A program made the translations under genes and the position numbers. Below, piece by piece: positions 16,188 through 24,051 of a stretch of DNA of 64,000 nt. How positions within the stretch are numbered: the stretch's first letter is position 1; each line of letters begins with the position of its first letter. The notes beneath the pieces are model-generated. The model had not been told where the DNA came from. It was given only the letters and a program-made list of their open reading frames with translations, and searched no databases. Source of the stretch: Streptomyces mirabilis (GTDB lineage Bacteria > Actinomycetota > Actinomycetes > Streptomycetales > Streptomycetaceae); the NCBI RefSeq assembly GCF_039503195.1, contig NZ_JBCJKP010000001.1:4898001-4962000 (forward strand). The letters run 5' to 3'.

Positions 16188-18788
16188 ATGAGCACAGAGG
16201 AGCACCCCACGCCGGACCGAACCCCGGACCCCGCCCCGCAGGGCACCGCTCCGCGCTCCCTCGCGGAAGCCCTCCGCGCCCGGGACGACGCCTCCCTGTC
16301 GGCCCTCCTCCGCACCCGCCCCGACCTCATCACCCCCGTCCCCACGGACCTCACCCAGCTCGCCACCCGCGCCGGCACCCGGGCCTCGGTGGTCCGCGCC
16401 CTGGAGCGCCTGGACCGGTTCACGCTCCAGACCGCGGAGGCCCTCGCCGTCGCGTCGGAACCGGCGGCGCACGACGAACTGCTCGCACTGCTGGCGGGCG
16501 ACGACAACGACCCGGCGGTCACGGCGGCGTTCCCGCGCGCTCTGGGGACGCTCCGCGAGCAGGCCCTGGTGTGGGGCCCCGACGACCGCCTGCGCCTCGT
16601 ACGGACGGCGCGTGAGCTGCTCGCGCCGTCCCCCCAGCACCCGTCCCCCACCGGCCTGGGCCCGACCGTCGCCGAAGCCACGGCCGGGATGTCCCCCGGG
16701 CGTATCCAGGAGATCGTGGCCGAGGCCGGACTGCCGACCACCCACGACTCCGTCTCCGCCGTCGCGTCGCTCACCGCACTGTTCACCGACCGGGCCCGGA
16801 TGTCGGCGCTCCTCGACACCGCCCCGGCCGAGGCGGTGGACGTGCTGTCCCGGCTGGTGTGGGGGCCGCCGTACGGCCAGGTGACCGCCGACCCGGCACG
16901 CCATCTGCGCTGGCTGATCGACCGCGGGCTGCTGCTGCCGACGGCGCCCGGCACGGTCGTACTGCCCCGGGAGGTCGCTCTGCATCTGCGGGCGGGCCGC
17001 GCGCACCGGGCGACGGAACCGGTGGCCCCGGCGGTCGAGTCCGCGCGGACGCACCGTCCACAGGTTGTGGACAGTGCGGCGGCGGGCCAGGCGTACACGG
17101 CGCTCGCCACCGTCGAGGAGCTGCTGAAGGACTGGCACGAGGGCGGGCCCGCCGTACTGCGCGCCGGTGGGATCAGCGTGCGGGACCTGAAACGGACGGC
17201 GGTGGCGCTGGACGTCGCGGAGCCGGTGGCCGCGTTCTGGGTGGAGCTCGCCTACGCGGCGGGACTGCTGGCCTCGGACGGGGAGGCCGACGAACGGTAC
17301 GCGGCCACCCCCGCCTATGACGAGTGGCTGGAGAGGCCCGCCGCCGAACGGTGGGCCACGCTCGCCTCCGCGTGGCTGGCCGCGACCCGTACGGCGGGCC
17401 TGATCGGCGGGCGGGACACGAAGGACCGTACGTTGTCGGCGCTGGGTCCCGGCCTCGACCGCTCGGCGGCCCCCGAGGTCCGCCACCGCGTCCTCACCCT
17501 CCTCGCCACCCTGCCCGAGGGCGCCGCCGCCACCCCGGACTCGGTCCTCGCCCACCTCCAGTGGGAGCGTCCGCTGCGCGGGGACCGGAGCGCGGCCGAG
17601 GATCTGCGGACCCGGCTCGCCCGGTGGACGCTGTCCGAGTCGGAGCTGCTGGGAGTCACCGGCCGGGGCGCCCTCTCGACGCAGGGGCGGGCGCTGCTGG
17701 GGCTGCCGTCGGCGAGCGTGCGCGAGACCGGAACGCGCGCCCCCTCCGGTCCAGGCGACAAGCTCCCCGCCCACAAACACCACCGCCCCGCCGTCGAGGC
17801 CCCCCTCTCCGAAACCCCGCGCTCCCCCGCCGAGCAGGCCGCTGCCGCCGCCCACGCCGCCCGGCTCCTCGCCCCGCTGCTGCCCGAGCCCCTGGACCAC
17901 GTCCTCCTCCAGGCGGACCTGACGGCCGTCGCCCCCGGCCCGCTGGAGCGGCCTCTCGCCGACACGCTCGGGGTGCTCGCGGACGTCGAGTCGAAGGGCG
18001 GGGCGACGGTCTACCGCTTCACCCCGGGGTCGGTACGGCGCGCTCTGGACGCGGGCCGGTCGGCCTCGGACCTGCACGCGTTCCTCGCGGCCCACTCCCG
18101 CACGCCCGTCCCGCAGCCGCTCGCCTATCTGATCGACGACGTGGCCCGCCGGCACGGCCATCTGCGGATCGGGGCGGCCTCGGCGTACGTCCGCTGTGAC
18201 GACGACGCGCTGCTGAGCGAGATCCTCGCCGACAAGCGCTCGCAGGGACTGCGGCTGCGCCGCCTCGCACCCACCGTGCTCGCGGCCCAGGCCGACCCGG
18301 CGGCCCTGCTGGAGGGCCTGCGCTCGATGGGCTTCGCGCCCGCCGCGGAGTCCGCCGAGGGCGATGTGCTGATCACCCGCGCGCACGCCCACCGCACCCC
18401 GCCGCGCTCCGCCCCCGTGCCGGTCCCGGACGGTCCGCCGGTGCCCGACGCCACGCTCCTCGGTGCCGCGATCCGCGCCATCCGCGCCGGTGACATGGCC
18501 TCCACGACCCCGCGCAAGGACACCCAGACACCGACGCCGGGCAACAGCGAGCTGCCGCGCACCAGCTCCGCCGAGACCCTCGCCACCATGCAGGCCGCCG
18601 TCATGACCGGCGAGGCGGTGTGGATCGGGTACGTGAACGCCGAGGGCGCCGCCAGCCAGCGCGTCATCGCCCCGATCCGGGTGGAGGGCGGCTTCGTGAC
18701 GGCGTACGACCACACCGCGGACGAGGTCCGCACCTATCCGTTGCACCGCGTGACGGGGGTCGCCGAGCTCGCCGACGACCAGCCGTGA
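16188..18788 (+). CDS. Helicase-associated (p52/XPB-partner-like) protein with C-terminal WYL domain
   Basis: This 866-residue protein has no helicase Walker motifs. Its N-terminal half is winged-helix-like (for example LTQLATRAGTRASVVRALERLDRF). Residues about 600-720 (FLAAHSRTPVPQPLAYLIDD, ASAYVRCDDDALLSEILAD) match the 'helicase C-terminal 3' family, which resembles the C-terminal region of TFIIH subunit p52. The last ~70 residues (AVMTGEAVWIGYVNAEG, PIRVEGGFVTAYDH, VRTYPLHRV) are a WYL-type ligand or nucleic-acid-sensing domain. The gene directly precedes the XPB helicase (75-bp gap, same strand), so the two are inferred to act together in DNA repair or transcription-coupled remodelling. 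Confidence 0.75.
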   Translation: MSTEEHPTPDRTPDPAPQGTAPRSLAEALRARDDASLSALLRTRPDLITPVPTDLTQLATRAGTRASVVRALERLDRFTLQTAEALAVASEPAAHDELLALLAGDDNDPAVTAAFPRALGTLREQALVWGPDDRLRLVRTARELLAPSPQHPSPTGLGPTVAEATAGMSPGRIQEIVAEAGLPTTHDSVSAVASLTALFTDRARMSALLDTAPAEAVDVLSRLVWGPPYGQVTADPARHLRWLIDRGLLLPTAPGTVVLPREVALHLRAGRAHRATEPVAPAVESARTHRPQVVDSAAAGQAYTALATVEELLKDWHEGGPAVLRAGGISVRDLKRTAVALDVAEPVAAFWVELAYAAGLLASDGEADERYAATPAYDEWLERPAAERWATLASAWLAATRTAGLIGGRDTKDRTLSALGPGLDRSAAPEVRHRVLTLLATLPEGAAATPDSVLAHLQWERPLRGDRSAAEDLRTRLARWTLSESELLGVTGRGALSTQGRALLGLPSASVRETGTRAPSGPGDKLPAHKHHRPAVEAPLSETPRSPAEQAAAAAHAARLLAPLLPEPLDHVLLQADLTAVAPGPLERPLADTLGVLADVESKGGATVYRFTPGSVRRALDAGRSASDLHAFLAAHSRTPVPQPLAYLIDDVARRHGHLRIGAASAYVRCDDDALLSEILADKRSQGLRLRRLAPTVLAAQADPAALLEGLRSMGFAPAAESAEGDVLITRAHAHRTPPRSAPVPVPDGPPVPDATLLGAAIRAIRAGDMASTTPRKDTQTPTPGNSELPRTSSAETLATMQAAVMTGEAVWIGYVNAEGAASQRVIAPIRVEGGFVTAYDHTADEVRTYPLHRVTGVAELADDQP

Positions 18789-18863
18789 TCACCTCCCCTT
18801 GAGGCACACTGGACGTTTGGCCGGTCATCCGCGCGGGGTGACGGCACGCAGAAAGGGACGGGT

Positions 18864-20507
18864 GTGAACGGACCCCTCATCGTTCAGAGCGACAAGACCC
18901 TGCTCCTGGAAGTCGACCACGAGCAGGCCGACGCCTGCCGTCGCGCCATCGCGCCGTTCGCCGAGCTGGAGCGCGCGCCCGAGCACATCCACACCTACCG
19001 GGTGACGCCGCTCGGCCTGTGGAACGCACGGGCCGCGGGCCACGACGCCGAGCAGGTCGTCGACGCGCTCGTCGAATTCAGCCGCTACCCCGTGCCGCAC
19101 GCGCTGCTCGTCGACATCGCCGAGACGATGGACCGTTACGGGCGTCTCACCCTCAGCAAGCACCCGGCCCACGGGCTGGTCCTGACCACCACCGACCGGC
19201 CCATCCTGGAGGAGATCCTGCGGTCGAAGCGGGTCATCCCGCTCGTCGGCAACCGGATCGACCCGGACACCGTGGCCGTGCACCCCTCTGAGCGCGGGCA
19301 GATCAAGCAGACGCTGCTGAAGCTGGGCTGGCCGGCCGAGGACCTCGCCGGGTACGTCGACGGGGAGGCGCACCCGATCGAGCTGGCGGAGGACGGCTGG
19401 GCGCTGCGGCCGTACCAGAAGCAGGCCGTGGAGAACTTCTGGCACGGCGGGTCGGGCGTTGTCGTCCTGCCCTGTGGAGCCGGGAAGACGCTCGTCGGCG
19501 CCGGGTCCATGGCGCAGGCCAAGGCCACCACGCTCATCCTCGTCACCAACACCGTCTCCGCCCGGCAGTGGAAGCACGAGCTGGTGAAGCGGACCTCGCT
19601 GACCGAGGACGAGATCGGCGAGTACAGCGGGACGAGGAAGGAGATCCGCCCGGTCACCATCGCCACGTACCAGGTGCTGACGACCAAGCGGAAGGGCGTC
19701 TATCCCCACCTGGAGCTGTTCGACTCCCGGGACTGGGGACTCATCGTCTACGACGAGGTGCACCTGCTGCCCGCGCCCGTCTTCAAGTTCACGGCCGATC
19801 TCCAGGCACGGCGGCGGCTGGGCCTGACCGCGACCCTGGTCCGCGAGGACGGGCGCGAGTCGGACGTCTTCTCGCTCATCGGGCCCAAGCGGTTCGACGC
19901 GCCCTGGAAGGAGATCGAGGCGCAGGGGTACATCGCGCCCGCCGACTGTGTCGAGGTCCGCGTCAACCTCACCGACGCCGAGCGGCTCGCGTACGCCACC
20001 GCCGAGACCGAGGAGAAGTACCGCTACTGCGCGACGACCGCGACGAAGCGGAAGGTGACCGAGGCGCTGGTACGGAAGTTCGCGGGACAGCAGATCCTCG
20101 TGATCGGTCAGTACATCGACCAACTCGACGAGCTGGGCGAACACTTGAACGCGCCTGTCATCAAGGGCGAGACCAGCAACGCGCAGCGGGAGAAGCTGTT
20201 CGACGCCTTCCGGGAGGGCGAGATCAGCGTGCTCGTCGTGTCGAAGGTCGCCAACTTCTCCATCGACCTGCCGGAGGCGACCGTCGCCATCCAGGTGTCG
20301 GGCACCTTCGGCTCGCGCCAGGAGGAGGCCCAGCGCCTCGGCCGCGTGCTGCGCCCGAAGGCCGACGGCCACCAGGCGCACTTCTACTCCGTCGTCGCCC
20401 GCGACACCATCGACCAGGACTTCGCCGCCCATCGGCAGCGGTTCCTGGCTGAGCAGGGGTACGCCTACCGGATCGTCGACGCGGACGAGCTCCTGGCCGA
20501 CAACTGA
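18864..20507 (+). CDS. XPB-family DNA repair helicase
   Basis: A 547-residue superfamily-2 helicase. The Walker A motif GAGKT is at about residues 205-209 and the DEVH box at about 297-300. Motif III is GLTATLVRED and motif VI is QRLGRVLRPK. The N-terminal ~180 residues contain the damage-recognition-like domain of bacterial and archaeal XPB (HIHTYRVTPLGLWNARAAG). Length is typical. The GTG at 18864 follows GAAAGGGACGGGT. It likely forms an operon with the p52-like gene. Its 3' end overlaps the convergent GT87 gene by 43 bp. Confidence 0.92.
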   Translation: MNGPLIVQSDKTLLLEVDHEQADACRRAIAPFAELERAPEHIHTYRVTPLGLWNARAAGHDAEQVVDALVEFSRYPVPHALLVDIAETMDRYGRLTLSKHPAHGLVLTTTDRPILEEILRSKRVIPLVGNRIDPDTVAVHPSERGQIKQTLLKLGWPAEDLAGYVDGEAHPIELAEDGWALRPYQKQAVENFWHGGSGVVVLPCGAGKTLVGAGSMAQAKATTLILVTNTVSARQWKHELVKRTSLTEDEIGEYSGTRKEIRPVTIATYQVLTTKRKGVYPHLELFDSRDWGLIVYDEVHLLPAPVFKFTADLQARRRLGLTATLVREDGRESDVFSLIGPKRFDAPWKEIEAQGYIAPADCVEVRVNLTDAERLAYATAETEEKYRYCATTATKRKVTEALVRKFAGQQILVIGQYIDQLDELGEHLNAPVIKGETSNAQREKLFDAFREGEISVLVVSKVANFSIDLPEATVAIQVSGTFGSRQEEAQRLGRVLRPKADGHQAHFYSVVARDTIDQDFAAHRQRFLAEQGYAYRIVDADELLADN

Positions 20508-21658
20508 GCCAGCAGTACCAACCCCAGCAGGGGGTACGGCGAGGCGAACGGCTGCTGCCACCAGGGCAGGCGAAGGTCCAGATCGCCCTGGTGCGGGACC
20601 AGCCAGAGGGTGCGGGCCGCGAAGACCACGGCGGTGGCGGCGGCCGCGCGCGGGCCGCGTTCGGCGTACAGCACGGCGATCAGCGGGACGCACCACACCC
20701 AGTGGTGCGACCAGCTGATGGGTGAGATCAGCAGGGCCGTGAGGGCGGTGACGAGGACGCCCTGGCGGTCGGTGCGCGCGCGGCGGGCCAGCCACAGTCC
20801 CGTCGCCGCGACGGCCAGCGCGGGTACGGCCCACAGCAAACCCGGTGCCGGGTCCCCCAGCGCCCGCGCGATCAGCCCCTGCAGCGACTGGTTGTCGACG
20901 ATCCACACCTTGCCGACGCGGCCGGTCTCGTGGAGCCGCCGGGTCCAGAAGTCGACGCTCGCGGCGGGAAGGGCGAGCGCTCCCAGGACTACGGTCCCGG
21001 CGAAGGCCGCCAGGGCGGTGGCCGCTTCCCGTCGCCGGCCCCTGAGCACCAGATACGCCACGAAGACGGCGGGGGTCAGTTTCACCCCGGCCGCGATGCC
21101 GAGGGCGATGCCCTTGCCGGGGGCGCCGGGCGGCCGTGTCAGGTCCCAGAGGATCAGGCAGGCGACGGCGAGGTTGATCTGGCCGAAGAGCACGGTCTGG
21201 AAGACGGGTTCGAGCCACAGGGCGAGCGCGGTGGCGGCACAGAGCGCGGGCAGCCGCGTCGGCAGGCCCGCGAGACGGCAGGAGAGCCGGACCAGCACGG
21301 CCAGCAGGGCCACGTTCCCGGCGACGCAGGCCGCCTTGAGGACGGACAGCGGGAGCCAGGCCAGCGGGACGAAGAGGACCGCCGCGAAGGGCGGGTACGT
21401 GGCGGGCAGCTGCCACTCGGTGACAGTGAACCCGTAGAGATCCGTGCCGTGGACGACGGCCGCACCCTCGGCCCGGTAGACGAGCGCGTCGGCCATCGGG
21501 GTGCGCCGGAGAAGACACAGCGCGGCGAACGCGGTGAGGGAAGCGGCAGGCAGGAGGAGGGGCAGAAGAGACGCGGGGAAGCGGGAGACGGAGAAACGGG
21601 GGACGAAGGACGGGAGAACTTCGCCGAGTGAGCGATTGGTCACGTTCCGCTGAAGCAC
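20465..21658 (-). CDS. GT87 (DUF2029) polyprenol-phosphate-sugar glycosyltransferase
   Basis: A 397-residue polytopic membrane protein with 9-11 helices, typical of GT-C fold alpha-mannosyltransferases. Diagnostic stretches are the first luminal loop with DALVYRAEGAAVVHGTDLYG and TYPPFAAVLFVPLAWLP, then FGQINLAVACLILWDL, AAGVKLTPAVF and SWSHHWVW. The acceptor is probably a cell-envelope glycan or lipid. The GTG start at 21658 is fixed by TAGGGT 6 nt upstream. Confidence 0.8.
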   Translation of the reverse strand: MLQRNVTNRSLGEVLPSFVPRFSVSRFPASLLPLLLPAASLTAFAALCLLRRTPMADALVYRAEGAAVVHGTDLYGFTVTEWQLPATYPPFAAVLFVPLAWLPLSVLKAACVAGNVALLAVLVRLSCRLAGLPTRLPALCAATALALWLEPVFQTVLFGQINLAVACLILWDLTRPPGAPGKGIALGIAAGVKLTPAVFVAYLVLRGRRREAATALAAFAGTVVLGALALPAASVDFWTRRLHETGRVGKVWIVDNQSLQGLIARALGDPAPGLLWAVPALAVAATGLWLARRARTDRQGVLVTALTALLISPISWSHHWVWCVPLIAVLYAERGPRAAAATAVVFAARTLWLVPHQGDLDLRLPWWQQPFASPYPLLGLVLLAQLSARSSSASTIR

Positions 21659-21664
21659 GGGGTG

Positions 21665-21670
21665 ACCCTA
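21665..21670 (-). promoter_or_regulatory. -10 box TAGGGT, leaderless promoter of GT87 gene
   Basis: TAGGGT is followed by CACCCC and then the GTG at 21658, a 6-nt spacing. Confidence 0.55.
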
Positions 21671-21700
21671 GTGCCGGGACGGTTCACCCCGGCGGACGGC

Positions 21701-21895
21701 TCACCGGCGTCGTACGCCCGCCTCCTCCTCGTACTCCCCGAGGAGCACCACGCCGAACGCCGCGCCCACGAAGACCTTGACGGCGTGCAGGGCGTCGCCG
21801 ACACGGTGGCGGTGGTGGGCGGCGGAGAAGGCGGTCGCGCCACGAGCGGCGGGACCGCGCTGGGAAGGGCCTGGGGTGAAGGTTGCTGCGCTCAT
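21701..21895 (-). CDS. Small hypothetical protein
   Basis: This 64-residue ORF contains AAHHRHRVGDALHAVKVFVG and AAFGVVLLGEY, so it has one short hydrophobic helix after a His/Arg segment. Its codon usage looks coding, and CATCAT is 6 nt upstream of its ATG. It overlaps another small ORF in a different frame (21640-21843) that looks like noise. It is not a family I recognise. Confidence 0.4.
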   Translation of the reverse strand: MSAATFTPGPSQRGPAARGATAFSAAHHRHRVGDALHAVKVFVGAAFGVVLLGEYEEEAGVRRR

Positions 21896-22218
21896 GTATC
21901 CATGATGGAATGCGCGCCCCCTTATGGCGTCGGCCTATGGACCGAACCTCGGCGACCCCTCGTACGCCTCCAGGCCTCTGCGTGTACGCCTCACGACGGA
22001 CGGCGACCCCTAGGGATATGGGGGTTGGGAGCTGCTGCCGCTGGAGTGCACTCGAGTTCGTTCTGGTGAGCGGGAGCGAGTGCCGGTGGGATGCGTCGCG
22101 TCACGCGCCGGGAGGGAACCGGTGTTCTTCTGTCGAATGCGTGACCTCTGCGAGTGGAGCTCGTTGGACGTGGTGACGGGATCTTCGGGTGCGGCCGGGC
22201 GGAGGGCGGAGGGGTGGG
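21896..22218. other. Non-coding region upstream of the TnpB-related gene
   Basis: This 323-bp stretch holds no convincing gene. It probably includes the left end of the insertion-type element. The 9-mer GTACGCCTC occurs twice (near 21962 and 21984). I could not identify the exact left boundary. Confidence 0.35.
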
Positions 22219-23850
22219 GTGGGCGGGCTGAGGAAGGCGGCAGAGTCGTTCGTCGCGTCCGGTCCGACCGGTGTGGCGGTCCGTACCCGGCTCAAGCTCC
22301 TGGCGCCTGGGGACGACAAGGTGCTGCGGCTGGTCGGCGCGTATCTGGGGTCGCTCGCTGCGAAGGATCTTGCGGCGCGGTGCCGTGACGGTCTGGAGCA
22401 TTCCGCCGACATCTGGGCGGCCCGCAAGCGCGAGCTGACGCCTCTGTCGTCGTCACGTTGGGCGGGCAGTATCACGAAGGCGTCGCACGACCAGTGGGCG
22501 TTGGCCCGCCGCTGTCAGCCGGCGCACGTCCAGGGCCTGGAAGTCGGCATCAAAACCGTCATGCACCGGCTGTCCCTGCCCCTCGGGCAGAAGGGCTCCA
22601 AAAAGTCGCCCGGGGGTTACCGGTCGAAGCGGGAGTGGCATGCCAAGGCGCGTCGCCTGCATGTGCTGGAAGACCGGCTGGCCGCCGAGCGGGCCGACCG
22701 CGAAGCCGGACTCGTGCACGTCGTACGCGGCGGCAAGCGCCTGGCCCGCATCCGGCACCACCTGGATGCCGCCCAGCTGACCGAGGACCAGTGGCGTGAA
22801 CTCTGGGAGGCCGAGCGCTGGTTCCTCGCCGCCGACGGAGAGTCCGGCAAGCGCTACGGCAACGAGACCATCCGCGTCAGCCCCGACGGCGAGGTGAGCA
22901 TCAAACTCCCCGCGCCGCCTGCGCGTCTGGCGAACGCCGGGCACGGCCGGTACATCCTCGCCTGCCAGGTCAGGTTCCCGCACCGGGGCACCGAGTGGGC
23001 CGACCGCGTCGAGGCCAATCGTGCCGTGGCCTACCGCGTTCATCTGGACGTGGGCCGGGACCGCTGGTACCTGACCGCTTCCTGGCAGATCCCGCCCACC
23101 CCAGCCATCCCCATCCGTGCCGCGCTCGCCGGCGGCGTGATCGGCGTGGACATGAACGCTGACCACCTCGCCGCCTGGCGACTGGACGTCCACGGCAACC
23201 CCATCGGTGCCCCGCGCCGTTTCTTCTACGCCCTGTCCGGCAGCGCCACCCACCGCGACGCCCAGGTCCGCCACGCCCTCACCCGGCTGCTGCACTGGGT
23301 CCGGGCCTGCGGCGTAAAGGCGATCGCGATCGAAGACCTGGACTTCACGGCGGACAAGACCCGCGAGAAGCACGGCCGCCGGAAGCGGTTCCGACAGGTC
23401 ATCTCCGGCATGCCCACCGGGAGACTCCGCGCCCGGCTGACCTCGATGGCCGACCAGACGGGCATCGCCATCATCGCCGTGGACCCCGCCTACACCTCCC
23501 GCTGGGGAGCCCAGCACTGGCAGAAGCCTCTCACCAGCAGCAACCGTAAGACGACTCGCCACGACGCGGCAGCGGTGGCGATCGGAAGGCGCGCTCAGGG
23601 ACACCCGACCCGGCGACGGGCGGCACCGCCCCCGCACGACCAGAGTGATCGTGCGGGGCATCGGACCGTCCAGGCCCGACCGGAGGTCTCTGGGTGCGAG
23701 GGAACCCGCCCCCGCATTCCCGGATCACGGACACGATCCGTACCGCCCGGACGCGGAGCGAACGCGGGAGCCCAGTGTGCCCAACACCGTCCGGGGCACG
23801 CGGCTGAGCACGGGTCCTGGCAACAGGACTCACTCCCGCTCAGTCTTTAG
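22219..23850 (+). CDS. TnpB-related RuvC-like protein (IS200/IS605 accessory type)
   Basis: This ~543-residue protein resembles the standalone TnpB-related proteins of Streptomyces IS605-type elements. The RuvC triad is visible, numbered from the longest frame at 22189: D321 in GVDMNADHL, E382 in IEDLDFTAD and D459 in TRHDAAAVAIGRR. Between E and the last D, where classical TnpB carries a four-Cys zinc ribbon, the sequence reads VDPAYTSRWGAQHWQ without Cys pairs. No tnpA gene is nearby. The last ~80 codons look non-protein-like and contain a strong hairpin. The GTG at 22219 has GGAGGGG just upstream; an earlier GTG at 22189 is in frame. It may be an RNA-guided nuclease or an exapted derivative; this is inference. 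Confidence 0.75.
   Translation: MGGLRKAAESFVASGPTGVAVRTRLKLLAPGDDKVLRLVGAYLGSLAAKDLAARCRDGLEHSADIWAARKRELTPLSSSRWAGSITKASHDQWALARRCQPAHVQGLEVGIKTVMHRLSLPLGQKGSKKSPGGYRSKREWHAKARRLHVLEDRLAAERADREAGLVHVVRGGKRLARIRHHLDAAQLTEDQWRELWEAERWFLAADGESGKRYGNETIRVSPDGEVSIKLPAPPARLANAGHGRYILACQVRFPHRGTEWADRVEANRAVAYRVHLDVGRDRWYLTASWQIPPTPAIPIRAALAGGVIGVDMNADHLAAWRLDVHGNPIGAPRRFFYALSGSATHRDAQVRHALTRLLHWVRACGVKAIAIEDLDFTADKTREKHGRRKRFRQVISGMPTGRLRARLTSMADQTGIAIIAVDPAYTSRWGAQHWQKPLTSSNRKTTRHDAAAVAIGRRAQGHPTRRRAAPPPHDQSDRAGHRTVQARPEVSGCEGTRPRIPGSRTRSVPPGRGANAGAQCAQHRPGHAAEHGSWQQDSLPLSL
23630..23658 (+). other. Perfect hairpin at the 3' end of the TnpB-related gene (candidate guide-RNA scaffold element)
   Basis: CCCCGCACGA and TCGTGCGGGG form a perfect 10-bp stem with a 9-nt loop. 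It lies just after the last conserved catalytic motif and inside the poorly conserved C-terminal codons. In IS605-type elements the 3' part of tnpB and the right end encode the omega RNA, so this could be part of such a transcript. That assignment is inference. Confidence 0.4.
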
Positions 23851-23902
23851 GAACGGTCGCATCCCTGATGCCGCGCGCCGCGAACGATGCCGCGGAAAAG
23901 GG

Positions 23903-23933
23903 TTGGCCCGGACCTCCTCCCCTGACCTAGAAT
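23903..23933 (+). promoter_or_regulatory. Promoter of the HelR-like helicase gene
   Basis: TTGGCC at 23903 and TAGAAT at 23928 are separated by 19 nt (18 if TGGCCC is used). The -10 matches the consensus well. The predicted 5' leader is about 110 nt. I searched the leader for a rifamycin-associated palindrome and saw none. Confidence 0.45.
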
Positions 23934-24051
23934 CTCCGCTCTTGCCCGCCTCCCTCGACGGAGTGCCGCTGCCCGGACGGAAACCGGACGGCATCCAACG
24001 GCTCGACCGCCGTACCCACTCACACGCAGCAGGTCTTCCGGAGGCACCACG

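Noticed and set aside
16080..18746. 888-codon minus-strand ORF
   Set aside because: Antisense shadow of the p52-like gene; low-complexity composition and no start signal.
18825..21518. 897-codon minus-strand ORF
   Set aside because: It spans the XPB gene and part of the GT87 gene in the wrong frame; the real GT87 protein has membrane helices in another frame.
23851..24051. Rifamycin-associated element before the HelR-like gene
   Set aside because: No 19-bp palindrome of the expected kind was visible by eye; only a normal promoter.
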